The notes below the pieces were generated by a model that ran no database searches, was not told where the DNA came from, and saw only the letters and a list, made by a program, of their open reading frames with translations. DNA of 64,000 nucleotides, taken from assembly GCA_963969395.1 (NCBI GenBank), contig OZ017796.1, positions 8,062,501 through 8,126,500 of the forward strand. Direction: 5' to 3'. The translations under genes and the position numbers were made by a program. Source of the stretch: Pseudoscleropodium purum (lineage: Eukaryota > Streptophyta > Bryopsida > Hypnales > Brachytheciaceae). Positions 46,656-57,559 of the stretch are shown here, piece after piece (position 1 is the first letter of the stretch; each line of letters begins with the position of its first letter).

Positions 46656-47749
46656 GCACTTGGAGTTGCGCTTGAAGGAGAATTTCATATCATTTGGAGA
46701 CGATCTTGGAGCTTGGAGGAGCAATCAGCGTTTTGTGTCTTATTCACCTACAAACCATATGGTGTGAGTTATTTGGGGCTTTTGTTGGTTGGTTTGTGAG
46801 GTTTTGAGTGCATTTTGGGTGAGAGATTGCTTATGGTAGTAATCACACCTTGTGAGGGCTGGTTGCATGCTCCTAGTTTGAGTTTGTGCTTAGAAGAGTA
46901 CATTGAGAGCCCATTGAGGGCTGATTATGCATTTGGGTGCATTGTTGATTGTGATTGTGGCAATTGCAATCTAGTGAGAGTCTTTTGTGAGGCTTGGAAG
47001 CACCTTTGGGTTGCTTGAGGTATTTGCTATTCATTGAGGGCTGATTTGTGCCCTTGTGAGTGAGTGAGGCAAAGGAGTGGAATTTGCCATCCATTGAGGG
47101 CTGAGTTGTGAGCCTTGTGGAGCCATTGAGAGGCAAGTAGGCTACTTTGGAGTTTGGGTGATCCAACTAGGGGTGTTGGAAGCCATTATTGCCCTTGAGG
47201 TGCTGATTGTGAGTAGTAGCCTCCATTTAGGGCTGATTGGAAGTTTGGGGCTTCATTAGGGTCTGAATTGGAGGTGGAGAAGATGTTTGGGAGGCCTCAG
47301 CCGGGTTTACTGTTTTCGGACGGGTGAGTTGGCCATGGCTTGGTTTCAAGAAGGTAGAGAATGGTTTATTGATTTCAGGACCAAGGTATGGTAGAGGATG
47401 AAGGTCATGTCCAGGTGATGAGCCATGCCTGTGGACTACGATTGGATTTGTATGCCTGCGTGGGCAGCTAACATGAATGTAGAACGCTTGGGCTGCTCGG
47501 GCGAAGTGCCTCTTACTGTAGCGGACTTCTTGGTACTTAAGGCCATGTAGTTTTGTATTGTGCACAGAAGTGCAAGTGTAAATAATCGGAATTGTTTTCC
47601 ACTCATTTGAACGCTGCATTCAGCGCTGACTTTAAAAATTTTTTTTTTTTTTTTTTTTTTCATCTGTGACCACTTGTATCGGCTGCCAGCCGACACTAGC
47701 AGAAGAAGACCCTTCCAGTGAAATCCAACACAGTGGGAGCTGCGTCACC
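46656..47749 (+). other. Copia leader with about 60-bp degenerate repeats and a 22-T run
   Basis: The motif GAGGGCT(G) recurs at 46854, 46916, 47036 and 47096, with TAGGGCTG at 47226; spacing is near 60 or 120 bp. A run of 22 T occupies 47639-47660. No coding function is evident. Confidence 0.6.
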
Positions 47750-50700
47750 ATGGCATCCAGTGGAGGAGAGGGCGTGCGCATCATCGACAAGTTTGATGGA
47801 GAGAACTTTGGCATGTGGAAGTTCAAGATGGAGATGATCCTTGCGGAGAAGGACTTGTGGGACGTGGTGGATGGGAGTGAGGAGCCTCCAAGTGAAGATG
47901 CGGATCCAAGGACCAAGAAGGCATGGGAGAGGAAGGAGAAGAAGGCTTTTGCTCTCATTGCCATCAACCTTGTGGATCGCCAAATTGCACACATTCGCCA
48001 TTGCAAGGGACCAACCCAAGCGTGGACCACCCTTTGCAACATCCATGAGACCAAGAGCCTCTCCAACCTCCTATTTCTTTGCCGCAAGTTCTTCACTAGC
48101 AAGATGCAAGAGGAGGATGATTTGTTGGATCACGTCAACAAGGTCAAGGCTCTTGCGGATGAGTTGGCTTGTTTGGAGGCGCCCGTGACCGAGGGAGATG
48201 TGGTGATGACCTTGTTGGCAAGCTTGCCATCGTCTTATGAGTTCCTCATCACCGCATTGGAGACGAGGCCCACCAAGGAGCTGACCATGGAGTTTGTGAC
48301 CGTACGCTTGATGCATGAAGTGACCAAGTGCAAGGAGAATGAGGCCCAAGGGGAGGGATCAACGCTTGTCTCAAGACATGGAAAAGGTGGCAACACCAAG
48401 GCGTTCAAGGAGACAAGGAAGTGCTTCAAGTGTGGCAAACTGGGCCACATTGCTAGGCATTACAAGATCAGCCAAGGCAAGGACAAAGAGAGTGCACACC
48501 CAGCTTCCAAAGAGGAGGAAGAAGAGGGTTTCGCCTTTGCAGCCAATGGAGGAGGGGAGAAGGCCAACATGTTCACTTGGATTGTGGACTCGGGGGCCAT
48601 GCAACATATGACCAGCCATCGAGATGCCTTCCACACGTATCAGCCCATTTCGGGGAAGAAGATTTATTTGGGAGATAATGGCATGGTGGAGGCCCTTGGC
48701 ATGGGGGAGATCCTTGTGGAGGTGCAAGTGAAGGGGAAGACCAGGAGGATCCAAATCCAAGAGGTGCTCCATGTCCCCAAGTTGCATGCCAACTTGCTTT
48801 CGGTGAGCAAATTGTCTTTGGGAGGTTTGAAAGTGCATTTCAACATGGTGGGGTGTGTGGTGCGTTCACCAAGTGGAGTTTTGATTGCATCAGCCCCTCA
48901 TGAGGGCAACTTGTACCACCTCCATTTCTCCAAGGTGAATGGCACTTCCTTGGCGTGTGTTGCCCATGAAGACCTTGTGGAGCTTTGGCATAGGAGGCTT
49001 GGGCACTTGAATGTGACGAGCATGAAGAGCCTCCAACACATGGTGAAGGGTCTGAACCTCTCTTCTTGCAAGCATGATTGGAGTTCTATGGTGTGCAAGG
49101 GGTGCATTGAGGGCAAACAAGCGAGGCAACCCTTCCCCAAGGATGGGGCAACGCGCGCCACCAAGCCATTGCAGCTTGTGCATTCGGATGTGTGCGGGCC
49201 GATGAAGACCACGTTCATAGGAGGAGCAAGGTATTTTGTGACCTTCATTGATGATTTCTCTCGCAAGATTTGGGTGTATATGTTGAAGTGCAAGAGTGAG
49301 GTGTTTGGGCGTTTTGAGACTTGGAAGGCCCTCGTGGAGGCTCAATCGGATTGCAAGGTGAAGGTGCTGCGGTCGGATAATGGAGGGGAGTATGTGTCCA
49401 AGGCCTTTGAGGCGTACTTGAAGGCCCATGGCATTGAGCACCACACTTCCGCACCCTACACCCCTCAACAAAACGGCGTAGCAGAGCGTGCGAATCGTAC
49501 CATTGTGGAGATGGCAAGGGCCATGATTTATGGCCAAGGTTTGGAGCTTGAGCTTTGGGGGGAGGCGGTATCCACTGTGGTTTACACGAGGAACCGGTGC
49601 CCCACCCAAGCATTGATAAGCAAGACACCGCAAGAAGCTTGGAGTGGGACAAGGCCCCACGTGTCTCACATGCACACCTTTGGGTGCATTGCCTATGCAT
49701 TGGTCCCAAGTGCCAAGAGGACGAAATTGGATCCCAAGGGCATCAAGTGCCTTTTCCTTGGTTATTGTGAGGGAACCAAGGCTTATAGGCTGATGAATGT
49801 GGAGACCAAGGCCATCATCAAGTGCCGAGATGTGACCTTTTTGGAGGATGGAGGAGCTGATCCCAAACTCTTGGAGATGAGCCCAAGTGGGAGAAGTGGA
49901 GGACCAGCCCAAAAGGTGGGCACAACTCCAAGAGTGCACATAGAAGATGGAGATGAAGATGAAGAGCAAGGTGCTGAAGATGAGGACTTTGTGGAGCCCA
50001 AGAAGAAGGTGACCACACTTCAAGTGAAGAGATCAGCGGCGGCTTCTCCAAGCACTTCACCAAGGGAGCAAGAGCATGATCAGCCCTTGGAGGAGCAAGA
50101 TCAGCCCATTGGTGAGGAAGATCAAGGCACGGAGGAGCCACGTTATCCAACGAGGACCCGCAAGCCCCCTGGAGATTGGTGGCTGAATCACATTCTTCCC
50201 CAACAACAAGAAGAACAAGCCAATGTGGCTTTCCTTGGAGATCCATCCACGCTTGGAGAGGTGTTGTGTTGCGAAGATGCAAGCAAGTGGGAGGTGGCCA
50301 TGCAAGAGGAGTACAAGGCCCTCATTGACAAAGGGACATGGGAGCTTGCAGCCCTCCCTCCCAAGAGATCAAGTGTGAGTTGTAAGTGGGTTTTCTCTAC
50401 CAAAAGGGATGCTTTGGGTCACATTGTGAGGTACAAGGCAAAGTTGGTTGCTAGGGGTTTTTTCCAAGTGGTAGGGGAGGAGGTCATCTACATGGATCAG
50501 CCCCAAGGCTTTGTGCAAGAAGGCCAAAAGCATTTGAAGTGCAAGTTGAAGAAGGCACTCCCCGGGTTGAAGCAATCGGGGAGAGTTTGGGATCGAGATA
50601 TTGATGGCATGTTTGTGAGGAAGGGGTTTCGAAAGAGGCCACGCTGATCACTCTTTGTACACCTTGCAAAGTCGTGAGCATTTGGTGATTGTGATCCTCT

Positions 50701-50911
50701 ATGTGGATGATCTGATCCTCCTTGCAAGTAGTATGCCCAAGATGCTTGAAGTGAAGGCGATGCTCAAGCAAGAGTACAAGATGACCGACCTTGGAGAGTT
50801 GAAGTATTGCCTTGGAGTGGAGTTCAAGAGGGATAGAGCTCAAGTATGTGCCTACCCAAGCTATGGTTGCTGATGTGCTGACCAAGGCCCTTGGGAAGCC
50901 ACAACACCAAA
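47750..50911 (+). pseudogene. Copia gag-pol polyprotein with frameshift and two internal deletions
   Basis: The start is chosen at the ATG in CACCATGGC (47750). Residue positions count from there. Gag comes first, with a zinc knuckle near 225 (CFKC...GH) whose fourth ligand Cys is Tyr. Then come protease DSGA near 284, an integrase His-Cys zinc region (LWHRRLGH...CKGC), and the integrase core with D, D and E in HSDVCGP, RSDNGGEY and NGVAERANRT. RT begins near 847 (EEYKALIDKGTWE). Around 50484 the text jumps from QVVGEE to VIYMDQP, so the block that normally holds the first catalytic Asp is missing. The frame ends at TGA 50645-50647 and resumes one base out, giving the YVDD box at 50700-50711. 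A second jump near 50830 removes nearly all of RNase H, leaving only its tail (KYVPT...ADVLTKAL). Integrase looks intact; polymerase activity is lost. Confidence 0.9.
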
Positions 50912-50953
50912 GCTTCATTGAGAAGATGGGGCTTCGCGCCTTTGCCCACTCTC

Positions 50954-50963
50954 AGAGTGGGAG
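50954..50963 (+). other. Polypurine tract
   Basis: AGAGTGGGAG directly precedes the 3' LTR, the expected place for the plus-strand primer; one T interrupts it. Confidence 0.7.
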
Positions 50964-51218
50964 TGTTAGAGATTCTGTACATACTAGCGTAGACCATGTA
51001 CAGTTAGCCTTAGGAGTAGCTTTAGACACTTAGTTAGTGTTAGAGTCCATGGGTATTGCTCGTAGTCAAAGGCAACCCAATGTAGTTAGTTATCCCACAT
51101 GGTTTGGGGATAACTAAGAAAGGCTTCTAGCTTAAGTTGAGCCCATTCATGTGGCTTCGTATCGTTCTACCATCTAAGTAAAGCCTTTCTCTCATAACAT
51201 AACTTTGTAATCTCAATA
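50964..51218 (+). repeat. 3' LTR of the Copia element
   Basis: 255 bp, collinear with the 5' LTR with four differences. Directly followed by the CTTTT target duplication. Confidence 0.93.
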
Positions 51219-51223
51219 CTTTT

Positions 51224-53123
51224 TGTATGTTTACAATATAACACTTCAATTATTCAATGCATTAGCTAGACATTTCAATTCTTCACCAAATTTCAAATAT
51301 AGTGAATGTATCGTTTAGGATTATAAAACTACTATGCCTAACTTGCATCCAAGTTTTCTTCAATAATGAACACGTTGTCTTACCTTTATTGTACCGTAGT
51401 TTCTTCTTGTGTGGCACATCTATGCTTGTGTATACAACATAGTATTTTCATGAGATTTTCATTTACAGTAAACCACGGTCGTCCATTCGCACATTGCCAT
51501 ACCTTCAACAAAAGACAGAAAATACAATGAAGACACTCTCATTCAATGGACCTCCGGGAGGCTTTACAACTCCTTATGAAGCAACAATTTCTTCACATGC
51601 AGTTCACCCGCTTTCTTTGCCTATGTAAGTAACACTTCAGTTTTTGCAAGTCTACTTAGTTCCACAAAACTATTGTTTCATTATTAGCCATAACCACCCA
51701 CTACTTCACCAATAAAAAAACTCTGAAATAACTTTAACAAACAATGCAAAGGATTGCTGATGTTTTCGATAAACATTCACTGTACTTCTTAATTAATATA
51801 GATGTCTTCCGAAATGGGCAACATCTTCCTCTACGATGCACATACATTATCATAGCATGCTGTTAATTTCAAAAGAATTGCAGAAAACACATACCTATGT
51901 CCACTTGTGCAAAGGCCCCCTCACAATGACGACTTCAATGACTTGCTTCTTTGTGTCCATAGAGTCAATATTGAACTCACTTCCATTGAATTTAGATTTT
52001 TACAAAGTCATCATTATTCTTCTCTGTCTCCATTCCTCTCATATGCTAGCACATGACACTACTCCATTTGAAGCATATTACATTCTCATCTTCCACATAC
52101 ATAAGACAAACTCATTTTCGATTCTCTACATGAGGTATGCAATGTCATCCACATAGAAAAAGTGTGGAGAACCCACTCACAATGTCGCATGAGAAGCTAT
52201 ACTTTCAAATATAAAAAAGAAATTGAGAGCAATTGCCATTGGGGGCCAATACTTTCGTCACATATTATCTCCACATGACAATGAACCTAGAATTTTTGTA
52301 ATGTGGCCAACATTGGAAGTCGTTTTTTCTACTATGCAAATTATATAGAGAATGAATTGGAAAGAAACTTTGTGAATATGAAAGACAAAGACCAACGAAG
52401 GCTAAAGAGTTTCAAGAACCTTAGAGTCCCTAGCACATAAAAAAATTAAATGTACAATATCACATTCTTAAGCTCCAGGAATAGATTTCTAGAACCAAAT
52501 GTCAGCAACACAACAAATAGTAGGCATGAGGACATTCTCATAAAATAACACCAGTCCTTCAATGTAACAAGTGCAATGCAAGCTAAAGAAATTCATATAA
52601 TGAATACAACCTACTACACATTCACCTATCATTGATAGAACTTAAATTCCACAAAATATACTTCCCTTTGATTTTTTTAAAATTAATCAAAGGAAATTCT
52701 AATTTCGGCTCTTTGGAGGTCTTGCATCACTTGTATCAACGACAACAAGATGCCAGTCTCCTATGTGCGAATTTGTCTTTTCAATTTCCATCAACTTCCT
52801 AAACATGCAAATTGACAAGTAGATCATTCCCCATGCATATTTACCTATGACATTGCATTCATCTAAATCAAAGTCTATCCCTATGCTCTCTCACTGAATA
52901 TTACGGCAGTCACACTATTCTTCTTATCTCAAAATGAGTATTAACTATGCTTGGTTTTATAATGACTACAAAACACATATATCCGTGGATGATGTGAACA
53001 CTCTATTTTGTCGTCCTACACATTACATACAACACATATTGCAACTTACTACTCCCCACAATTCTTTAAAATTAAAATAAGGCTACCAATTTTAGAGCAA
53101 TTCGATGAGAACAACATCCACTC
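51224..53123. other. CACTA internal DNA, no supported gene
   Basis: Same pyrimidine-rich character as 39-42 kb. No recognised motif. Confidence 0.4.
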
Positions 53124-54265
53124 CTACATGCAGTGTCTAAAATGATAGAATTTGCTTACAACAGATTCACTACTGTCGCTCTGCATTCCAGTGTTGGATG
53201 AAGATGAATTTGACAACTGTGAATTGTTATTTTCATTCTCTTCATTTGACATGTGGTTGACACCACGTACAGTTCCTTGTGAATTAGGTCTTGGCACGAA
53301 CTTATCTTGAATTTTCATTACTGCTTTGACATGTATTTTTTTTGCAACCTCGTTCCCCTGTATCTACATTATTTCTATACATCATTTCTTCTAAGTCTCT
53401 GTCATCTTCTTTTCCAGAGAATTGATTCATCTCTTTATAATCAACTGATCTTTTTTGTTGTGCTAAATCCACTGGTGTAGCATTACTGCTCATCCGACCA
53501 AGTCCTCTGTTATGGTTCATTTGTACTACACCTCCACCTGAACACTTGCATTGTCTACAGACAGGTTCAATAACCACAGTCTGCCCAATTCGTGCTATAG
53601 GAACCTCGCCTTCACCTACTTTTCTATCAGGCCTCAGTCCATCGAATTCGTTGTCATCTCCCATTTGAAACATATTTGGCTCCATGTCTTCTCTGTTGTT
53701 TGGCAACACTCTCCTTCTTCTAACCTCTTTCTTCAAAACAACTTGCCAACCAAGGGATTCCACTACATCAGAATAAAATACTTGTCAGAGTGGACTAGAA
53801 ATGCAAAACTATCTAGACAAATGTTTCCAAAGGTAAAGCCCCATTTGTCTTTTTTTATTGTTGCATTATCTCCTATATAGTTAGCTTTGACAAAATTACA
53901 AACAAAAAGTATTAGACAATATTGTTTGTAATTCAATTCCAAAATCTCTTCAATGTCGCCCACGTACTCTATATATGCATTAACCAGGTTGGAATCTCGG
54001 ATTCCATTTCTGTAGACCTGCTTGAATATCGCTGCTACTCCATTATCTGCAGTCTTGAGTGATTGCTCCAAATTCTTGACTGTGAAGTGATTTCCATAAG
54101 CATAAATTCCTTTATAAGTTGCTGCGACAAGGAGTAGTCCTCTAGCAGTGTCAACTACTTGTGGGTTGACGCTGACACTTTCTTCTCACTCTTGCCTAAC
54201 CTCTCCCAATATCCAATTGGCGAATTCAGGTAATTGCCTTAGATTTTCTAGATAAGAGAATTGAT
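53124..54265 (-). pseudogene. CACTA transposase C-terminal part (DUF4216 region)
   Basis: Minus-strand frames carry the link between DUF4218 and DUF4216 (LPEFANWILG, then NPQVVDTARG and AYGNHFTVKN), and DUF4216 itself (IEYVGDIEEILELNY, FKQVYRNGI, CNFVKANYIG, ESLGWQVVLKKEV). Breaks: a TGA near 54190 and a one-base frame change at about 53765. After DUF4216 comes a polar Asn/Ser/Glu-rich tail to about 53124, as in TNPD-type proteins. It reads away from the rest of the transposase in the correct order. Confidence 0.7.
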
Positions 54266-54649
54266 TTCGACATGCACCTCAACATTGTTGTCGACGGTAA
54301 TCCTCTCTATCTTATTGCTGTTGGAGTACACTATCCTCATATCTCCTAGAAAATATTGCGTGACTTAAAACAATAGACAATCAATTTTAAAATAAACAAC
54401 AAGATAGGCTTGAATATCATGTATTGTCATTTTGCAGACGACAAAGACCTACATGTACGCACGAATATCACATATCCAAAAATCTAGAGCTGTACGTGTT
54501 GTTGTCATTGCAAACTTACATTCTACTCCAAAATAGTGAATTCTATTTCTAATAGTCCACATCTTTTTAATGCAGTAAACAAAAAGAGAAGTTCACAGCA
54601 TGTTCAATATCCTTTGTTAAGAAACACTCAAGCATTACCATTTTCACTA
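54266..54649 (-). other. Non-coding gap within the transposase gene
   Basis: AT-rich, with stops in all frames; an intron or decayed coding sequence. Confidence 0.4.
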
Positions 54650-55620
54650 CTATGTATCACTGAAACAAAAAGCCACCATTGTGGAATGAAATTGATATCG
54701 TAATTTTAAGGTACTTACTTCCTGTAAGGTTCCATGTGAGATGGATTGTCTAACACAAAACTGTGAACGAGCTTTAGAAATTCTAGACATAGGGCGGTAT
54801 CGCTTCTGTCCTAGGTATTCGTTATACATTGTCACTTCTTCCTCATCATCCCATGCACGCTTTCTTGTGGCATTATACTCTAAGAGGTACTCGTTTATGA
54901 ACCCTATTGATTCTTCCCTCATGTACCCGTAAGCTATACTACCTTTAGGCCTTGCTTTGTTTTTTACAAAACCCTTAAGAATTTTTATAAAACACTCAAA
55001 CAGGTACATGGGCCTCGTATGAACCGGACTACATATGAATAATTCCTCAACTAAATAAATTAGAAGATGCATCATAATTACAAAAACAAATGGTAGAAGT
55101 TCCTTCTCTAAGGTACACATTGTTTCCGCTACATCGTCTATCATTTTCTCCCTTTGATTCATATCAACCACTTTCAAAAAAAGTTTATGGAAAATTTGAC
55201 TTACACGCATTATTGCTCCCACAACCTTATCGTCACAAATGTTCTTCAAAGCTAGTGGAAGTACTTGTTGAAGCAAGATGTGAAAGTCATGCGTTTTGAG
55301 TCTACGAAGTTTGCCATCATGTATTCTACTACTAAGGGTACCAACATAATTCGTGGAAAACTTCAAGTCCTTGATTGTAATCAAGAATTTTTGCCTATCG
55401 TCTTTGTTGAGGACATATGAAGCGTTCGATATGAAATGAGTGTGACCATCCGCGTTGGGTCTCAAGTGGAGATGCTAATGAATGCCTCTTGCTCGCATGT
55501 CTTCTTTGGACTTTGGACCATCTGTTTTGCCTAGTAGAGTCCTCAACAATATATCAGCAACATTCTTTTCACAATGCATTGGGTCAAGTATATGACGAAT
55601 TGGGAGTTCTTGTTGACATT
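54650..55620 (-). pseudogene. CACTA transposase middle part (TNP2 C-terminus and DUF4218)
   Basis: Reading leftwards, the TNP2 tail appears at 55610-55480 (HILDPMHCEKNVADILL, matching the D-x-MH-x-EKNV block of TNP2) but is broken before 55465. From 55465 the frame is open for 271 codons: SYVLNKDDRQKFL, LKTHDFHILLQQVLP, then DUF4218 features (CTLEKELLPFVFVIMMHLLIYLVEE-like, KARPKGSIAYGYMREE). The order and spacing fit TNPD of plant CACTA elements. No ATG was assigned. Confidence 0.8.
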
Positions 55621-56620
55621 AATTTATCAAAAGCCAACGTCAAAGAGAATTAGCCTCATGCCCTCATGCATTGAAAGCCTTCTTCTATGCTTATAGACTT
55701 TTAATGACTACAAATTACTCTGAAGTTGCGAAGCACAGCAACGACGGAAATAAAAACATAGTTTGCATGAAGAATGATAGCAATTGGAAAAGACTCATGC
55801 GGTCAAAGATACAACCATGAATAATTCCTTCATACACATGAGGACATTTGATAAAGAATCAAAGGAAAAAAGAACTATGGACGTCAAACTACCTGCATTG
55901 ACAATATTGATTAATCGAAAATCGGCAACTCAGTAATGAATATTCAATCGATATTGTCGTAGTCCCTTTCTTAATGCATTTACAATTTGAAGGCATGATA
56001 CAATTAATCCATTATTATTTAGAGACAATTTAGGGGAGCAATGATTTTCTTTTTATCCTTTTCTTTCCATTTTTTTGCACTTCCTCAGCCATTTTTTTTG
56101 TTTAATTCCAAAAGAAATTTGTCGTCATTCCATAGAGCCTTTGTTATTGTAAAATGCATTATAGATGGCATTGCTATTACAAAACAAGATTTTCTTTACT
56201 TTTACCTATCAATACGAGAATTGGAAAAATATACTAATTTTTTTCACTCCCGTTCTCTTCACTGGATTAGCTTTAGAATTTGGACATCCACCATACTGTA
56301 AGAAAGACTCCCTCCATTTGCCACGTTGAATAATATTGAGGTTTGATTGACGACATAGAGGTGGATCATGGTTCCTTTGTCCGTTGAAAGCAGCTCATGC
56401 ATTTTTCCATCCATGACTACTACACAGCCACCTTTGATTCCCAAGGAACAATGTTTTGTTTGCTACGCTAGAGTGCTTCGCAGCGCTGCCATCTCTTCAA
56501 ATCAAACAGCCAGCATATCCTTTACCAACTTGACTTGAAATCAATGTGTAGGTTGGGAAGTCATTAATTGTCCACATGAAAATTCCACACATTAGGAATT
56601 TCTAAGTTGGACTAGGTGGT
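55621..56620 (-). other. Decayed middle of the TNP2 domain
   Basis: The part of TNP2 between the 56.6-57.0 kb and 55.6 kb fragments should lie here, but stops are dense and I recognise no block; an intron or heavy decay. A short frame at 56259-56444 (minus) could be residual. Confidence 0.35.
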
Positions 56621-57559
56621 TCAGACATATCCATTGCTTGAACTCCTACCCACATTTTCTTCAACTTTTGCACCAAAGGTTGCATGTGAAAAATCAATTG
56701 TGTATTCTAAAGGAGAGTTTGGCCTTGGAATGATCATCGTTAGGCAAATAAAAAAACGCTTAGTCACCAAATATAGTGGCAAGTTATAAAATACCATCAT
56801 CATAGGCCAAACGGAATGTTTTGAAGATTGTAGATTATGCGGGTTCACTCTGTCTAAGGCCAATCCCATTCTGAAGTTCCTTGCTTCTTTGTTGAAATGT
56901 GGGTGATACTCTTCAATGAAGCACCACTGCCCGCCATCCACCACTGACCTCATTTTCCCATCTGTGGAGTAATTATTACTATGCCACTTCAAGTGTTTAG
57001 CTAGAAAAGGACACTTGAACATCCTTCACAATCTTTCTATGATGGAGAAGTATCTGAGGATTCTAATGGGTGTATTATGGAAGCCTTCTATATACCTTGA
57101 CTTCTTGCAATGTGGACAACTGTCTAATGTTACATTTTCTTGCCAATATAATGTTCTACCACAAGCACAGCTATATATGGTCTCATGGGAAAGATCTAGT
57201 TTGATCAATAGAGTCTTCATTTCATGTGAATTTTTGGGGTAGTTGTTAGACGGAAGCACATCATGGTTGAAAAAAGTGAGAATCTCATCAAAGCAATGAT
57301 GACTAATTGAAAACAAAGAATAGAGGGACATGAGAATGACATTGAATTGTAACCTACTTGTGCTTGAACCATCAAATAGAGGTTGAGCTGCTTGGTACAG
57401 CAATTCTTCCAAGAGCGCAGTATTGTCTATTTCTTCATCTTCAAATGGCATGTCATCGAAATCCAAGGCAACATCCGCATCAGAGAATTGTTGGTGAATT
57501 TTGTCCACCCATGAAAAATAGTTTTGGGCCATCTCTTCGAAATTGACCTTTATATGCAA
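56621..57559 (-). pseudogene. CACTA transposase TNP2 domain, N-terminal part
   Basis: Two minus-strand frames follow each other. The first (57559 to 57026) contains a Cys-x-Cys...CPHC zinc motif (SCACGRTLYW, DSCPHCKKSRY) at the usual place in TNP2. The second (57022 to 56621) contains KHLKWH, DGKMRSVVDG, NFRMGLALDRVNPHN, SVWPMMMVFYNLP and MIIPRPNSP, all diagnostic TNP2 blocks in the correct order. A stop separates the frames at about 57024, so the gene is broken or spliced. The N-terminal transposase-associated domain is not recognisable further right. Confidence 0.82.

Larger units (their letters stand above)
46387..51218 (+). mobile_element. Copia (Ty1-type) LTR retrotransposon, internally deleted
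   Basis: Two 255-bp LTRs flank a complete internal layout: primer site, long leader, gag-pol ORF in the order capsid, zinc knuckle, protease, integrase, reverse transcriptase, RNase H (the order that defines Copia), and purine tract. CTTTT is duplicated on both sides (46382-46386 and 51219-51223). Internal losses in RT and RNase H and a frameshift make it non-autonomous. It sits in the CACTA element, so it is younger than that insertion. Confidence 0.95.

Noticed and set aside
47639..47660. T22 run as the poly-A tail of an antisense SINE or processed copy
   Set aside because: No target duplication and no recognisable SINE head next to it.
47666..47749. Upstream 28 codons of the Copia frame
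   Set aside because: The frame opens earlier, but the ATG at 47750 has much better context and begins where gag normally starts.
48890..50023. Long antisense frame (377 codons) in the Copia element
   Set aside because: It mirrors the integrase coding sequence, is His/Leu-rich as expected for a shadow, and has no motif.
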